NCBI GenBank assembly: GCA_949152475.1
Contig: OX424564.1
Span: forward strand, 5,456,001-5,520,000
DNA from: Terebella lapidaria
Taxonomy: Eukaryota; Annelida; Polychaeta; Terebellida; Terebellidae
Direction: 5' to 3'
DNA length: 64,000 bases
Positions 30,831 through 45,351 of this stretch are shown piece by piece. The notes beneath the pieces are model-generated. The model did no database searches. It had not been told where the DNA came from and saw only the letters and a program-made list of their open reading frames with translations. The position numbers and the translations under genes are program-made. How positions within the stretch are numbered: the stretch's first letter is position 1; each line of letters opens with the position of its first letter.

Positions 30831-33800
30831 TCACAGGTTGTCTCCAACACGAGATAGCTTATTGCATCAGTAGATAATGTACTTGTACTGTACGTTTTCA
30901 TATACACAGTTGCAGTTACCATGGTATCCCTCAGTCTACAGGAAAATGATTATAACAAATACATGAGATCACGGAAATTGGTTCACATGTAATCAGAGTC
31001 AGATGCTCAGCCTCATTATCCTGGAAATCATGACATACTGAGTACAGGATGCTTTGACACACAATACATGTATCCTTACCTAGAACTGGATGCACCTAGG
31101 TCGGACAGGTTGGCGGTAATGCATCTATCCAGGGAGGACTGTCCCTGTTGTGTTGAGATCAGGGCAGGGATTAGTGGCGTCATTGGTTACAGAATGAGAG
31201 GAAGAAATTGTTTCCTTAGAAAGCCTTGTCCCTGGCCGTGGCCGCGCTGTGTGTGTAATATCTGACATGGCTGCTTCATACGTCAGGATAATTGTCCGCT
31301 CACTGATGGTTAGGGATGTCCTCAGCGCACGTAACCGACGGCGACCCCTCCAAACTACACCATTGATTAGACGAGAAAAACCCCGAATGGTTGGAGGGGG
31401 CTGTCATCCGGTAAATAGCTGGTTCTTCTTCACCCAGCAGCGAGCGCTGATTTGGCTTTGATGTGAAGTTACAACTGTATTACAGATATTTGGTTAGGGG
31501 TCTGTGTGTAGTTCACTATTGGAAGCTCTCCTTTCCATAGATTTTTATTGAGTTATCATATTTGGAAGGAGGTTGGATGTAGGGGCAGACCTTGTCTATC
31601 ATAAATGTAGCTGGAGGACAGACCATCAGTGTTTACAGTATACAATGTGTGATTGTGTTGTGTGTAGCCTCAGGCGTTCCATACAAGACAACTTCGATCA
31701 AGTCCAACTTGTCAGACGTGCTAGTCAAATCACACATACGTCTACATTTAGTCAGCGTTCTCCGGAAATGATTTTCAAAATGTACCGAATTTTGCTAAAA
31801 GATTTGTTCATAATCTATATACAACAACGGCCTGATGGCACGGCAACAGTGAGGAATAAATGTGACAGCACTTTGATTAACTGAGCTACCAGACCAGGGT
31901 TATAAATGTGCCACTAGATCTAGCAGAAGTGCTGAGCTAAGGTGGTTTTCTAACAGGTTTAACTTCAATCAGTCAAAGTGGTGAGATGTGCAAACTGTCT
32001 GGATCTCTTTACACCTCTGCTGTATTTTTCACTCTGATCAATTACATCAGGGACCAGCCGTTACTCTTCCGGGATCCGGGATTCTTCTCTTCAAAATACA
32101 GGAAAAACAGATTTCCAAAATAAGACAGGATGAGGCTAAATATAGACTTGGGCTTTGCAACAGGCATAAGCACTAAACTAAGCTTACAACAGGTGCATCT
32201 TGTGAACAGTTGTATGGAGAAGGTGGGGGGAGTGGCCGGGTTACCTGAAGATCATTAAAGGCCTTGAAACTAATTTCCTACGTTCAGAGTCTGATTGGAC
32301 AATCACGTGCTTGTTGTTTTCAGTTATTGGGGTGAAAAAAGTTGCAATAGTTTTCTTTTTCACATTGCTCCTTGCAAATTTTGTCAAGTAAAGTTTTGTG
32401 AGAAAGTTTCAAACTTCGATGATTTTGTTGATGAGATTCAAACTAAAATTGTACTTGTGGATCCATTTGCAATGCCAGTTGAAAAAGTTCCTCTGTTGAT
32501 TGATTGAATCTACATGGTTGCACTGTGGTATACGCAGACCAGAATAAACACCTCGCAGCTGAGTTACATCAGAACTAATTACTTGTAATGTGTAAAGTGT
32601 CCATGTTTCATAGGTCCCGAATCCTTCATCCAGGGACCAATTTTCTCTGCCTTTGTTGGAAGTTGTCATTGATTGGTTGAGATCTATGATCTGTGATCAG
32701 TATTGATAGATTTGATCCACACGACCCAGAAGTGAGACAAATGTTTACAGGTTTGTAATCTATCAGGATAACCTGGTTAACACAATTTAACATTTTGGCC
32801 ACAGTGTTTATTTTGCTCGCAGTTACTGTTCACCCAAGCTTTCACGGTAAGTTTGGTGCCACCGAAATGTAAATGTTTGGATTACCGCCGTGATTGAAGC
32901 AAACCACTGGCTAGATTAGTTCTCATTAACTGGCTTATATATAAAAGTAACACAGTGGTAGAGTTTCAGGCCTCGTTAACTACAAAAATCCATAACTTCT
33001 CCACATCTGCCTGCTGGGGATCACGCAGACAGATTATTACAAAAATTCTTGTGATGCTGTTTATGAATGATCCATTTCAATCAGACAAAACCTGATGTAG
33101 CTTTCTTGGTGGTCTGTCTTGTGTTCAGCAGAGCTGCTTCTCGGATATTACACTGGCTGATATTGTTGATATTTCAGTGTAGCTGTTGCCACGGTTACAG
33201 TTTTATGCAGGGAAAAAGCCATGAGTTGACCAGGTTTTGACGTGTGTGGTACAATTTGTTGGTTATACAAGGTTAGTTGTGGATGTTTGGAGGGTGAGCA
33301 ACCCAAGAGATGGAATCACGCCTTCTGTTGTTTGAAGTCTGTCTGTGTGTCCGTCCCGTACAATGCCATGTGCGTCACAAGATTGCGGTCTATGGGTGTG
33401 ATATGTGAGTAAGGCTGCCCTCTGCCTCTATCGCAGCTTTGTGGCTGGAATACATTAAATTCTCACCCGCCACTTAAATAAACCAATGAAATATTGTCCT
33501 GTGGGACAGGGATGACCATTTCTCTGGTTGGACTGGTTCCAAGGTGATTTTGTGATCTTCTCTTGGATCCTCGAGTAACGTAACTTATTTACGTGACGGT
33601 ACAAACATCGAGAACTTTTAAGGGAAACCGCTCCAAAAGTGTCCAGTGACCAAGAACCAGTCCCGTGTCTATTTGGGATAAATCACGACTTGGGGATTTG
33701 GTTTTTGCCGAGCCTGTTGGAATCTCGCGGTCTAGGCTGCCGCGTTGAGTTTCATGTGATGTTGGTGGAGAATCCGTGAGTCTGCCGAGACAACGTGTCC

Positions 33801-35290
33801 AATAAGATTTGAACTGTGTTGTTTGCTGAGAAAGAATGGTGCCATTATTAGAGTCTCTGTGTAGATTGACTCAGACAGTTCTGTCTGTTCCTGTCCAGGG
33901 TAAACCGTGTCAGGCGGGTTTCAGCTCGGACCAAACGGTGTCGATTGACTCAACTCTCCTCGGTGTTGCCGTAATAAGAAATCAATGGCCAAGTGATAAA
34001 ATCACTAGAGTGGACAATGTTATGGGCTCAGACTTCATATTATCTTGAAGTGGGGACGTGGTCGATAGGGAACTGAAGGGAAAGATATACAGACAAGACC
34101 TCATCCAGCACTTTTGTCTTTTTCCAGGGCAGATCATGCGGATCACTGGTGACATAATCAGATGTGGTTGAAGAGTAACCCGGTATGCTAGAAAAAGCTT
34201 TCCACAATGAGCAAGTCCTGCAGTCCTTCCAGACAGAGCTGGCACCTAGACTGGGCCAAATGGACTGGAGACCTATAAGTCCTATATACCCGCTATTGAT
34301 GAGTAAAGCACTGTGTTTGAGCCACTTTGGTTCTCTATTTGTGGCCTGAGGTCTGACTGCGGATAATAGGTAATTCATCCAGGGGGCTGGGTTTGGGGAT
34401 TTCTGGTCTCTCCCGATCATCCCGTTACATTCCCACTGCTGCGGGTTTTCCCCCAGCCGCGCCACAACGAGCAGAACTGGCCAATACCCGGCTCAGATTT
34501 CACTGCATTACTTGAAGTTCTGGAGGCGAGTTTGTAAATCCCGGGGTCCAATAGTCAACATGATTGTAGTGCCCCCTTGTGGAGGGACTTCACACTAGGA
34601 ACACGGCTGAGGGCTACTCTGATGAATCCGTCTTGGAGCTGTAATATCTTAGAAAGAATTTGATAACACTCCACATATTTTGTGTGTAATGGAATTATGT
34701 ATTTAGGAATCAACATGGGAGATTGTATTTAAAGGTTGAGATTTACAGGTGGGAGATTGTATTTAAAACTTCAAATAAGCGATCAATAAACACAATTTCA
34801 CATACAGTTGGAAATTATTGTTCAAAATTTCCGAATCGATAAAAGACCAGCGAATAGCAAGCAACTGTCCTTAAATATAGATTTGGTTCTATAATGGGCT
34901 ACAGTACTCTCATTAAATGAAATTGGATAAAACTTCTCAGGATTGTGACATTTATTGCCTGCCTTCTCTTTATTAATATTTACTCGAAGATTTGCTAGTC
35001 AACTGGTAACTAGTGAATGAGATTCAGCCGTTAGAGTCCGCAGCCAATAAACGTGGAAGAAATTGCTATTGTTGCGCACATTTAGAACAAGCGAAGCACG
35101 TATATACGGGGAAGTTTTCCATAAATCTTGGAAAACGGACACTGTTGTCTCACTTGTCTCCATCCCATCTCATCGTTTTGTTGTCACTTTTACAACGTGG
35201 ATACATTGTCTCCCCACATCGTAAATTTGGGAAGTTTTTGCTGTGTTTGTTCAACACCATAGTGTTAAATTGTTTGGTGATAGCATATTC
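30830..35290. repeat. Tandem unit 2
   Basis: From about 33500 to the right end it is nearly identical to unit 3 at +4377. Its left part is more diverged from unit 3. No gene recognised. Confidence 0.7.
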
Positions 35291-38200
35291 GATCAGATGG
35301 TAGCTAGCTACCTCATTATCCTGGTGTACTGTGACTTAAAGACATAATACATGTATCCTAAACATGTTGAACATATATTACTACTTTATAATGCTTACAA
35401 ATGGATATACTTGTAAGCCAGGTTTTTCGTAATGCATGTAGCCAGGGAAACCTGTTCCTGTTGTGTCGATATCAGGGTGGAAGATTTGTGGTGTCATTGG
35501 TTACAAAACGAGAGGAAGAAGTTTCCTTAGAAAGCCTCGTCCCTAGGGGTGGCCGCGCTGTGTGTGTATTATGTGGTGTGACTGTTCATACGTCAGGATA
35601 ATTGTCCCCTCACTGACGGTTAGGGATGTCCTCAGCGCTCGTAACCGAAGGCGACCCCTCCAAACTACACCATTGGTTAGACGAGAAAAACCCTGAATGG
35701 TTGGATGAGGCTCGTACGCGATCTTAGATCGAGGGACCTTAGTTTTCCTCGAAGCTATCGGAGCTAAACATCGCTCCGTCATCCGGTAAATAGCTGGTTT
35801 GTCTTCACCCGGCAGTGAGCGCTGATTTGGCTTTGATGTGAAGTTACAACTGTATTACAGATAGAGACTATATTTGGTCAGGGATCTGTGTTGAGTTCCC
35901 CATTTGAAGCTCTCCTTTCCATGGATTTCTATTGAGTTATCATATTTGGTAGGAGGTTGGATGTAGGGGCAGACCTTGTCTATCATAAATGTAGCTAGAG
36001 GACAGACCATCAGTGTTTACAGTATACAGTGTGTGATTGAGTTGTGTGTAGCCTCAGGCCTTCCATACAAGACAACTTTGATCAAGTCCAACTTGTCAGA
36101 CATCCAAGTGAAATCACACACACATCTACATTTAGTCAGCGTTCTCCGCAAATGATTTTCATAATGTACCAAATTAGGGATTTGCTAAAAGATTTGTTCA
36201 TAATCTATATACAACAACGGCCTGATGGCATGGCAACAGTGAGGAATAAATGTGACAGCACTTTGATTAACTGAGCTACCAGACCAGAGTTATAAATGTG
36301 CCACCAGATCTAGCAGAAGTGCTGAGCTAGGGTGGTTTTCTAACAGGTTTAACTCCAATCAGTCAAAGTGGTGAGATGTGCAAACAGTCTGGATCTCTCT
36401 ACACCTCGGCTGTATTTTTCACTGTGATCAATTACATCAGGGACCAGCACAATACTCTTCCAGATGTGAGATCCGGGATTCTTCTCTTTGAAATACAGGA
36501 AAAACTGATTTCCAAAATAAGTCAGGATGAGGCTAAATATAGACTTGAGGATTGCAACGGGCATAAGCACTAAACTAAGCTTACAACAGGTGCATCTTGT
36601 GAACAGTTGTATAGAGAAGGTGAGGGGGGGGGGGGGGGGGAGGGTGGCCGTTTTACCTGAAGATCATTAATGGCCTTGAAACTAATTTCCTAACTTCAGT
36701 CTAATTTGACATTCACGTGCAGGTTGTTATCAGTCATTGGGGTGATAAAGTTTTCTTTTTCACATTGCTGTTTGCAAATTTTGTCAAGTAAAGTTTTGTA
36801 AGAAAGTTTCAAACTTCGATGATTTTGCTGATGAGATTCAAACCAAACTTGTACTTGTGGATCCATTTGCGATGCCAGTTGAAAAAGTTCCTCTGTTGAT
36901 TGATTGAATCTACAGGGTTACACTGTGGTATACGCAGACCTCAGCAGCTGAGTTACATCAGAACTAATTACTTGTAGCTTGTAAAGTGTACATGTTTTAT
37001 AGTTCCAGAGTCCTTCATCCAGGGACCAATTTTCTCTGCCTTTGTTGGAAGTTGTCATTGATTGGTTGAGATCTATGATCTCTGATCAGTATTGATAGAT
37101 TTGATCCACACGACCCAGAAGTGAGACAAATGTTTACAGGTTTGTAATCTATCAGGATAACCTGGTTAACACAATTTAACATTTTGGCTGCAGTGTTTAT
37201 TTTGCTCGCAATTACTGTTCACAAAAGCTTTCACGTAAGTTCGGTGCCACTGAAATGTAAATGTTTGGATTATTGCCGTGATTGAAGCAAACCATTGGCT
37301 AGATTAGTTCTCATTAACTGCGTTATATATGAAAGTAACACAGTGGTAGAGTTTCAGGCCTCGTTACGTACAAAAATCCATAACTTCTCCACATCTGCCT
37401 GCTGGGGATCACACGGACAGATTATTACGAAAATTCCTGTGATGCAGTTCATAAATGATCAGACAAAACCTGCTGTAGCTTTCTTGGTGGTCTGTCTTGT
37501 GTTCAGCAGAGCTGCTTCTCGGATATTACACTGGCCGATATTGTTGATATTTCAGTGTAGCTGTTGCCACGGTTACAGTTTTATGCAGGGAAAAAGCCAT
37601 GAGTTGACCAGGTTTTGACGTGTGTGGTACAATTTGTTGGTATACAAGGTTAGTTGTGGATGTTTGGAGGGTGAGCAACCCAAGAGATGGAATCACGTCC
37701 CCTGTAGTTTGAAGTCTGTCTGTTTGTCCGTTCCGTACAACGCCATGTGCGTGACAAGATTGAGGTCCCTGGGTGTGATATGTGAGAAAGATTGCCCTCT
37801 GCCTCTATCGTACCTTTGTGGCTGGAATACATTAAATTCTCCCCCGCCGTTTAGATAAACCAATGAAATATTGTCCTGTGGGACAGGAATGACCATTTCT
37901 CTGGTTGGACTGGTTCCAAGGTGATTTTGTGATCTTCTCTTGGATCCTCGAGTAACGTAACTTATTTACGTGATGGTACAAACATCGAGAACTTTTAAGG
38001 GAAACCGCTCCAAAAGTGTCCAGTGACCAAGAACCAGTCCCGTGTCTATTTGGGATAAATCACGACTTGGGGATTTGGTTTTTCCCGAGCCTGTTGGAAT
38101 CTCGCGGTGGAGGCTGCCGCGTTGAGTTTCATGTGATGTTGGTGGAGAATCCGTGAGTCTGCCGAGACAACGTGTCCAATAAGATTTGAACTGTGTTGTT

Positions 38201-39666
38201 TGCTGAGGAAGAATGGTGCCATTATTAGAGTCTCTGTGTAGATTGACTCGGACAGTTCTGTCTGTTCCTGTCCAGGGTAAACCGTGTCAGGCAGGTTTCA
38301 GCTCAGACCAAACGGTGTCGATTGACTCAACTCTCCTCGGTGTTGCCGTAATAAGAAATCAATGGCCAAGTGATAAAATCACTAGAGTGGACAATGTTAT
38401 GGGCTCAGACTTCATATTATCTTGAAGTGGGGACGTGGTCGATAGGGAACTGAAGGGAAAGATATACAGACAAGACCTCATCCAGCACTTTTGTCTTTTT
38501 CCAGGGCAGATCATGCGGATCACTGGTGACATAATCAGATGTGGTTGAAGAGTAACCCAGTATGCTAGAAAAAGCTTTCCACAATGAGCAAGTCCTGCAG
38601 TCCTTCCAGACAGAGCTGGCACCTAGACTGGGCCAAGTGGACTGGAGACCCATAAGTCCTATATACCCGCTATTGATGAGTAAAGCACTGTGTTTGAGCC
38701 ACTTTGGTTCTCTATTTGTGGCCTGAGGTCTGACTGCGGATAATAGGTAATTCATCCAGGGGGCTGGGTTTGGGGATTTCTGGTCTCTCCCGATCATCCC
38801 GTTACATTCCCACTGCTGCGGGTTTTCCCCCAGCCGCGCCACAACGAGCAGAACTGGCCAATACCCGGCTCAGATTTCACACCATTACTTGAAGTTCTGG
38901 AGGCGAGTTTGTAAATCCCGGGGTCCAATAGTCAACATGATTGTAGTGCCCCCATGTGGAGAGACTTCAAACTAGGAACACAGCTGAGGGCTACTCTGAT
39001 GAATCCGTCTTGGAGCTGTAATATCTTAGAAAGAATTTGATAACACTCCACATATTTTGTGTGTAATGGAATTATGTATTTAGGAATCAACATGGGAGAT
39101 TGTATTTAAAGGTTGAGATTTACAGGTGGGAGATTGTATTTAAAACTTCAAATAAGCGATCAATAAACACAATTTCACATACAGTTGGAAATTATTGTTC
39201 AAAATTTCCGAATCGATAAAAGACCAGCGAATAGCAAGCAACTGTCCTTAAATATAGATTTGGTTCTATAATGGGCTACAGTACTCTCATTAAATGAAAT
39301 TGGATAAAACTTCTCAGGATTGTGACATTTATTGCCTGCCTTCTCTTTATTAATATTTACTCGAAGATTTGCTAGTCAACTGGTAACTAGTGAATGAGAT
39401 TCAGCCGTTAGAGTCCGCAGCCAATAAACGTGGAAGAAATTGCTATTGTTGCGCACATTTAGAACAAGCGAAGCACGTATATACGGGGAAGTTTTCCATA
39501 AATCTTGGAAAACGGACACTGTTGTCTCACTTGTCTCCATCCCATCTCATCGTTTTGTTGTCACTTTTACAACGTGGATACATTGTCTCCCCACATCGTA
39601 AATTTGGGAAGTTTTTGCTGTGTTTGTTCAACACCATAGTGTTAAATTGTTTGGTGATAGTATATT
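35290..39666. repeat. Tandem unit 3
   Basis: Nearly identical to the first half of unit 4 (to about 42010) and to the right part of unit 2. A poly-G tract at about 36626-36640 varies in length between copies. No gene recognised. Confidence 0.75.
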
Positions 39667-42600
39667 CGATCAGATGGTAGCTAGCTACCTCATTATCCTG
39701 GTGTACTGTGACTTAAAGACATAATACATGTATCCTAAACATGTTGAACATATATTACTACTTTATAATGCTTACAAATGGATATACTTGTAAGCCAGGT
39801 TTTTCGTAATGCATGTAGCCAGGGAAACCTGTTCCTGTTGTGTCGATATCAGGGTGGAAGATTTGTGGTGTCATTGGTTACAAAACGAGAGGAAGAAGTT
39901 TCCTTAGAAAGCCTCGTCCCTAGGGGTGGCTGCGCTGTGTGTGTATTATGTGGTGTGACTGTTCATACGTCAGGATAATTGTCCCCTCACTGACGGTTAG
40001 GGATGTCCTCAGCGCTCGTAACCGAAGGCGACCCCTCCAAACTACACCATTGGTTAGACGAGAAAAACCCTGAATGGTTGGATGAGGCTCGTACGCGATC
40101 TTAGATCGAGGGACCTTAGTTTTCCTCGAAGCTATCGGAGCTAAACATCGCTCCGTCATCCGGTAAATAGCTGGTTTGTCTTCACCCGGCAGTGAGCGCT
40201 GATTTGGCTTTGATGTGAAGTTACAACTGTATTACAGATAGAGACTATATTTGGTCAGGGATCTGTGTTGAGTTCCCCATTTGAAGCTCTCCTTTCCATG
40301 GATTTCTATTGAGTTATCATATTTGGTAGGAGGTTGGATGTAGGGGCAGACCTTGTCTATCATAAATGTAGCTAGAGGACAGACCATCAGTGTTTACAGT
40401 ATACAGTGTGTGATTGAGTTGTGTGTAGCCTCAGGCCTTCCATACAAGACAACTTTGATCAAGTCCAACTTGTCAGACATCCAAGTGAAATCACACACAC
40501 ATCTACATTTAGTCAGCGTTCTCCGCAAATGATTTTCATAATGTACCAAATTAGGGATTTGCTAAAAGATTTGTTCATAATCTATATACAACAACGGCCT
40601 GATGGCATGGCAACAGTGAGGAATAAATGTGACAGCACTTTGATCAACTGAGCTACCAGACCAGAGTTATAAATGTGCCACCAGATCTAGCAGAAGTGCT
40701 GAGCTAGGGTGGTTTTCTAACAGGTTTAACTCCAATCAGTCAAAGTGGTGAGATGTACAAACAGTCTGGATCTCTCTACACCTCGGCTGTATTTTTCACT
40801 GTGATCAATTACATCAGGGACCAGCACAATACTCTTCCAGATGTGAGATCCGGGATTCTTCTCTTTGAAATACAGGAAAAACTGATTTCCAAAATAAGTC
40901 AGGATGAGGCTAAATATAGACTTGAGGATTGCAACGGGCATAAGCACTAAACTAAGCTTACAACAGGTGCATCTTGTGAACAGTTGTATAGAGAAGGTGA
41001 GGGGGGGGGGGGGGTGGGGGAGGGTGGCCGGGTTACCTGAAGATCATTAATGGCCTTGAAACTAATTTCCTAACTTCAGTCTAATTTGACATTCACGTGC
41101 AGGTTGTTATCAGTCATTGGGGTGATAAAGTTTTCTTTTTCACATTGCTGTTTGCAAATTTTGTCAAGTAAAGTTTTGTAAGAAAGTTTCAAACTTCGAT
41201 GATTTTGCTGATGAGATTCAAACCAAAATTGTACTTGTGGATCCATTTGCGATGCCAGTTGAAAAAGTTCCTCTGTTGATTGATTGAATCTACAGGGTTA
41301 CACTGTGGTATACGCAGACCTCAGCAGCTGAGTTACATCAGAACTAATTACTTGTAGCTTGTAAAGTGTACATGTTTTATAGTTCCAGAGTCCTTCATCC
41401 AGGGACCAATTTTCTCTGCCTTTGTTGGAAGTTGTCATTGATTGGTTGAGATCTATGATCTCTGATCAGTATTGATAGATTTGATCCACACGACCCAGAA
41501 GTGAGACAAATGTTTACAGGTTTGTAATCTATCAGGATAAATTGGTTAACACAATTTAACATTTTGGCTGCAGTGTTTATTTTGCTCGCAATTACAGTTC
41601 ACAAAAGCTTTCACGTAAGTTCGGTGCCACTGAAATGTAAATGTTTGGATTATTGCCGTGATTGAAGCAAACCATTGGCTAGATTAGTTCTCATTAACTG
41701 CGTTATATATGAAAGTAACACAGTGGTAGAGTTTCAGGCCTCGTTACGTACAAAAATCCATAACTTCTCCACATCTGCCTGCTGGGGATCACGCGGACAG
41801 ATTATTACGAAAATTCCTGTGATGCAGTTCATAAATGATCAGACAAAACCTGCTGTAGCTTTCTTGGTGGTCTGTCTTGTGTTCAGCAGAGCTGCTTCTC
41901 GGATATTACACTGGCCGATATTGTTGATATTTCAGTGTAGCTGTTGCCACGGTTACAGTTTTATGCAGGGAAAAAGCCATGAGTTGACCAGGTTTTGACG
42001 TGTGTGGTACAATTTGTTGGTTATACAAGGTCAGCTGTGGATGTTTGGATGGTGAGCGACCCAAGAGATGGAATCACGTCCCCTGTTGTTTGAAGTCTGT
42101 CTGTGTGTCCGTCCCGTACAATGCCATGTGCGTGACACGATTGAGGTCCCTGGGTGTGATTTGTGAGTAAGATTGCCCTCTGCCTCTATCGTAGCTTTGT
42201 GGCTGGAATACATTAAATTCTCACCCGCCACTTAAATAAACCAATGAAATATTATCCTGTGGGACAGGGATGACCATTTCTCTGGTTGGACTGGTTCCAA
42301 GGCAATTTTGTGATTTTCTCTTGGATCCTCGAGTAACGTAACTTATTTACGTGACGGGACAGACATCGAGAACTTTTACGGAAAACTGCACCAAAAGTCT
42401 CCAATGACCAAGAACCAGTCCTGTGCCTGTTTGGGATAAATCACGACTTGGGGATTTGGTTTTCCCCGAGCCTCTTGGGTTCTCGCGGTGGAGGCTGCCG
42501 CGATGAGTTTCGTGTGATGTTGGTGGAGAATCCGTGAGTCTGCCGAGGCTAGGTGTCTAATAAGATTTGAACTGTGTTGTTTGCTGAGAAAGAATGGTGC

Positions 42601-44740
42601 CATTATTAGAGTCTCTCTATAGATTGACTCGGACAGTTCTGTCTGTTCCTGTCCAGGGTAAACCGTGTCAGGCGGGTTTCAGCTCAGACCAAACGGTGTC
42701 GATTCACTCAACTCTCCTCAGTGTTTCCGTAATAACAAATCAATGGTCAAGTGATAAAATCACCAAAGAGTGGACAATGTTATGGGCTCAGACCTCATAT
42801 TATCTTGAAGTGGGGACGAGGTCAATAGGGAACTGGAGGGAAAGATATCCAGACAGGACCTCGTCCAGCACTTTTGTCTTTGTGCTGGTCAGATCATGCA
42901 GATCACTGGTGACATGGTCAGATATGTGTTTGAAGAATAGCCCAGTATCCTAAAAAGCCTACGGATCTACAATGAGAGCTAGTCTTCCTGCAGTCCTTCA
43001 GACAGAGCAGGCAGCTAGACTGGGCCAAGTGGACTGGAGATCTATAAGTCCTATATACCCGCTATTGATGAGTGAAGCAAACAAACTTGTGGCCAGGGGG
43101 TCATTGATTGTACTCTCACTGTGTTTGAGCCGCTTTGGTTCTCTATGGGGATTTGGTTTTCCCCGAGCCTGTTGGATGCTCGCGGTGGAGGCTGCCGCGA
43201 TGAGTTTCATGTGATGTTGGTGGAGAATCCGTGAGTCTGCCGTGGCAAGGTGTCTAATAAGATTCGAACTGTGTTGTTTGCTGAGAAAGAATGGTGCCAT
43301 TATGAGAGTCTCTCTGTAGATTGACTCGGACAGTTCTGTCTGTTCCTGTCCAGGGTAAACCGTGTCAGGCAGGATTCAGCTCCGACCAAACGGTGTCGAT
43401 TCACTCAACTCTCCTCAGTGTTTCCGTAATTAGAAATCAATGTTCAAGTGATAAAATCACTAGAGTGGACAATGTTATGGGCTCAGACTTCATATTATCT
43501 TGAAGTGGGGACGAGGTCAATAGGGAACTGAAGGTAAAGATATCCAGACAAGACCTCGTCCAGCACTTTTGTCTTTTTCCAAGGCAGATCATGCGGATCA
43601 CTTCTGACATAATCAGATGTAGTTGAAGAGTAACCCAGTATGCTAGAAAAAGCTTTCCACAATGAGCAAGTCCTGCAGTCCTTCCAGACAGAGCAGGCAG
43701 CTAGACTGGGCCAAGTGGGCTGGAGATCTATAAGTCCTATATACCCGTTATTGATGAGTAAAGCAAGCAAACTTGTGGCCAGGGGGTCATTGATTGTACA
43801 CTCACTGTGTTTGAGCCGCTTTGGTTCTCTATTTGCCGCCCGGGGTCTGAACGTGGATAAAAGGCATTCCACTCAGGAGGGTTTGGGGATTTCTGGCCCT
43901 CCAGATCATTCCGTTACATTCCCCTCGCTGCGGTTTTCCCATAACCAGCCGTGCCACAACGAGCAGAACCGGCCAATACCCGGCTCAGATTTCACAACAG
44001 TACTTGAAGTTCTGGAGCGCGAGTTTGTAAATCCCGAGGTCCAATAGTCAACATGATTGTAGTGCCCCCTTGTGGAGGGACTTCACACTAGGAACACGGC
44101 TGAGGGTCGCTCTGATGAATGCGTCTTGGAGCTGCAATATCCAAGAAAATATCTGAGAACACTTCATGTATCATGTGTATAATGAAAGATGTCAAATATC
44201 TGTACAATGTATTAAATCTACTGCATTTTACCTCCAATAAACATAGAATATAAGCATGATAAGAACACTGGAATTTACTGCTCAAAGTATCCCGATTTAT
44301 GAAAAAGCAGTGAATAGCAGGGAACTGTCCTCAAATATAAAATTGGTTCTATAACGGTCTATTCTCATTAAATCACAGTGGATAGAATTACTCGGGATAG
44401 TGACATTTATTGCCCGTCTTTTTATTAATATTTACTTGGAGATTTGTGAGTCAACTGGTAACTAGTGGATGAGAATCAGCCGTAAAATTCCGCAGCCAAT
44501 AAACGGGGAAGAAATTTCCATTGTTGCACACATTTAGAACAAGCGAAGCACGTACGGGGAAGGTTTCCATAAACCTCGGAAAACGGACATTGTTGTCTCA
44601 CTTGTCTCCATCCTGTCTCATCGTTCTGTTGTCACTTCTACAACGTGGTTACATTGTCTCCCCACATCGTAATTTAAAGAAAGTTTTTGTCGTTTTCGTT
44701 CAACATGACAGCGTCAAATTGTCTGGTGACAGCTTTGTGG
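39667..44740. repeat. Tandem unit 4, with an internal duplication
   Basis: It follows unit 3 closely to about 42010 and then resembles unit 1 more. A block of about 697 bases beginning GGGGATTTGGTTTTCCCC (42450) is repeated from 43147. The unit ends near 44740, where similarity to the others stops. Confidence 0.7.
42450..43850. repeat. Internal 697-bp direct duplication in unit 4
   Basis: 42450-43146 and 43147-about 43850 repeat the same sequence, including 'GGTGGAGGCTGCCGCGATGA' and 'AGAATGGTGCCATTA'. The two copies differ at scattered positions, so the event is not the newest in the array. Confidence 0.75.
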
Positions 44741-45351
44741 ATCGACGGCTCAATCGGTCCACGGGGGGTCAACTGTCTATTGATCGCTTGCCGTTGTGTT
44801 GAGCGCGTTTTTCAGAAAGGCAACTATTTTTTCCCACTGGTACATGAAGGGAGTGTCTGAGTTACGGGGTGTGGCATTATTTCCAAACCATGTGTGGGAG
44901 GATTTTGGTTCACTGGCAGAATTGAACAGATGAAAGGAGCGATGTTTTGTGACAGAGTCTGAAAAGTCAATGTAGGAGGTGATGAATCAGGGTTTATCTC
45001 GTTACGAGTGTAAATCCCATTGTGGTGTCCAACGCTGCTGCAAAAAAATCAAACCATGGTATTAAAAATATCAGGAATATGTTATGTCATGTATCTGTCA
45101 TGCATGAGAGTATCTTATTCTACACCTCAGATTAACAGGATTGATAGATGTGACAAAAGTCATGTGACTGAATGCATGAAAATGCATCCAGACACTTCAA
45201 AATCATGATTATATGGAAGATGCATATAAGGTTGCCTATATATCAACCATATTGTACTCTGTGACTACATGAAGCTAGTCTCGAAACTACATGTACTATT
45301 CCATGTCTCGAGGAAAGGGGCTATATATTCATGATATAAATTATCTATTTA
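44741..45351. other. Intronic region without recognisable features
   Basis: Non-array sequence between the tandem duplication and the small MITE. I see no exon here. Confidence 0.4.

Larger units (their letters stand above)
25545..44740. repeat. Four-unit tandem segmental duplication, period about 4.38 kb
   Basis: The same series of landmarks recurs in the same order four times. For example 'GTTTAGGGATGTCCTC'-type text recurs near 26120, 31308, 35618 and 39995, and 'AGAATGGTGCCATTATTAGA' at 28572, 33832, 38209 and 42590. Approximate units are 25545-30830, 30830-35290, 35290-39666 and 39667-44740. Between the second and third, the offset stays at 4377 bases over several kilobases, rising to 4380 past a poly-G tract. 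Short frames recur in each unit, but they change by amino-acid substitution and length as freely as the rest and match nothing I know, so I do not call genes. The array lies upstream of the first visible syntrophin exon and may be intronic. Confidence 0.85.

Noticed and set aside
34040-34465. Long minus-strand frame (141 aa) in units 2 and 3
   Set aside because: Identical copies reflect the recent duplication; the older units do not keep the frame intact, and it resembles no known protein.
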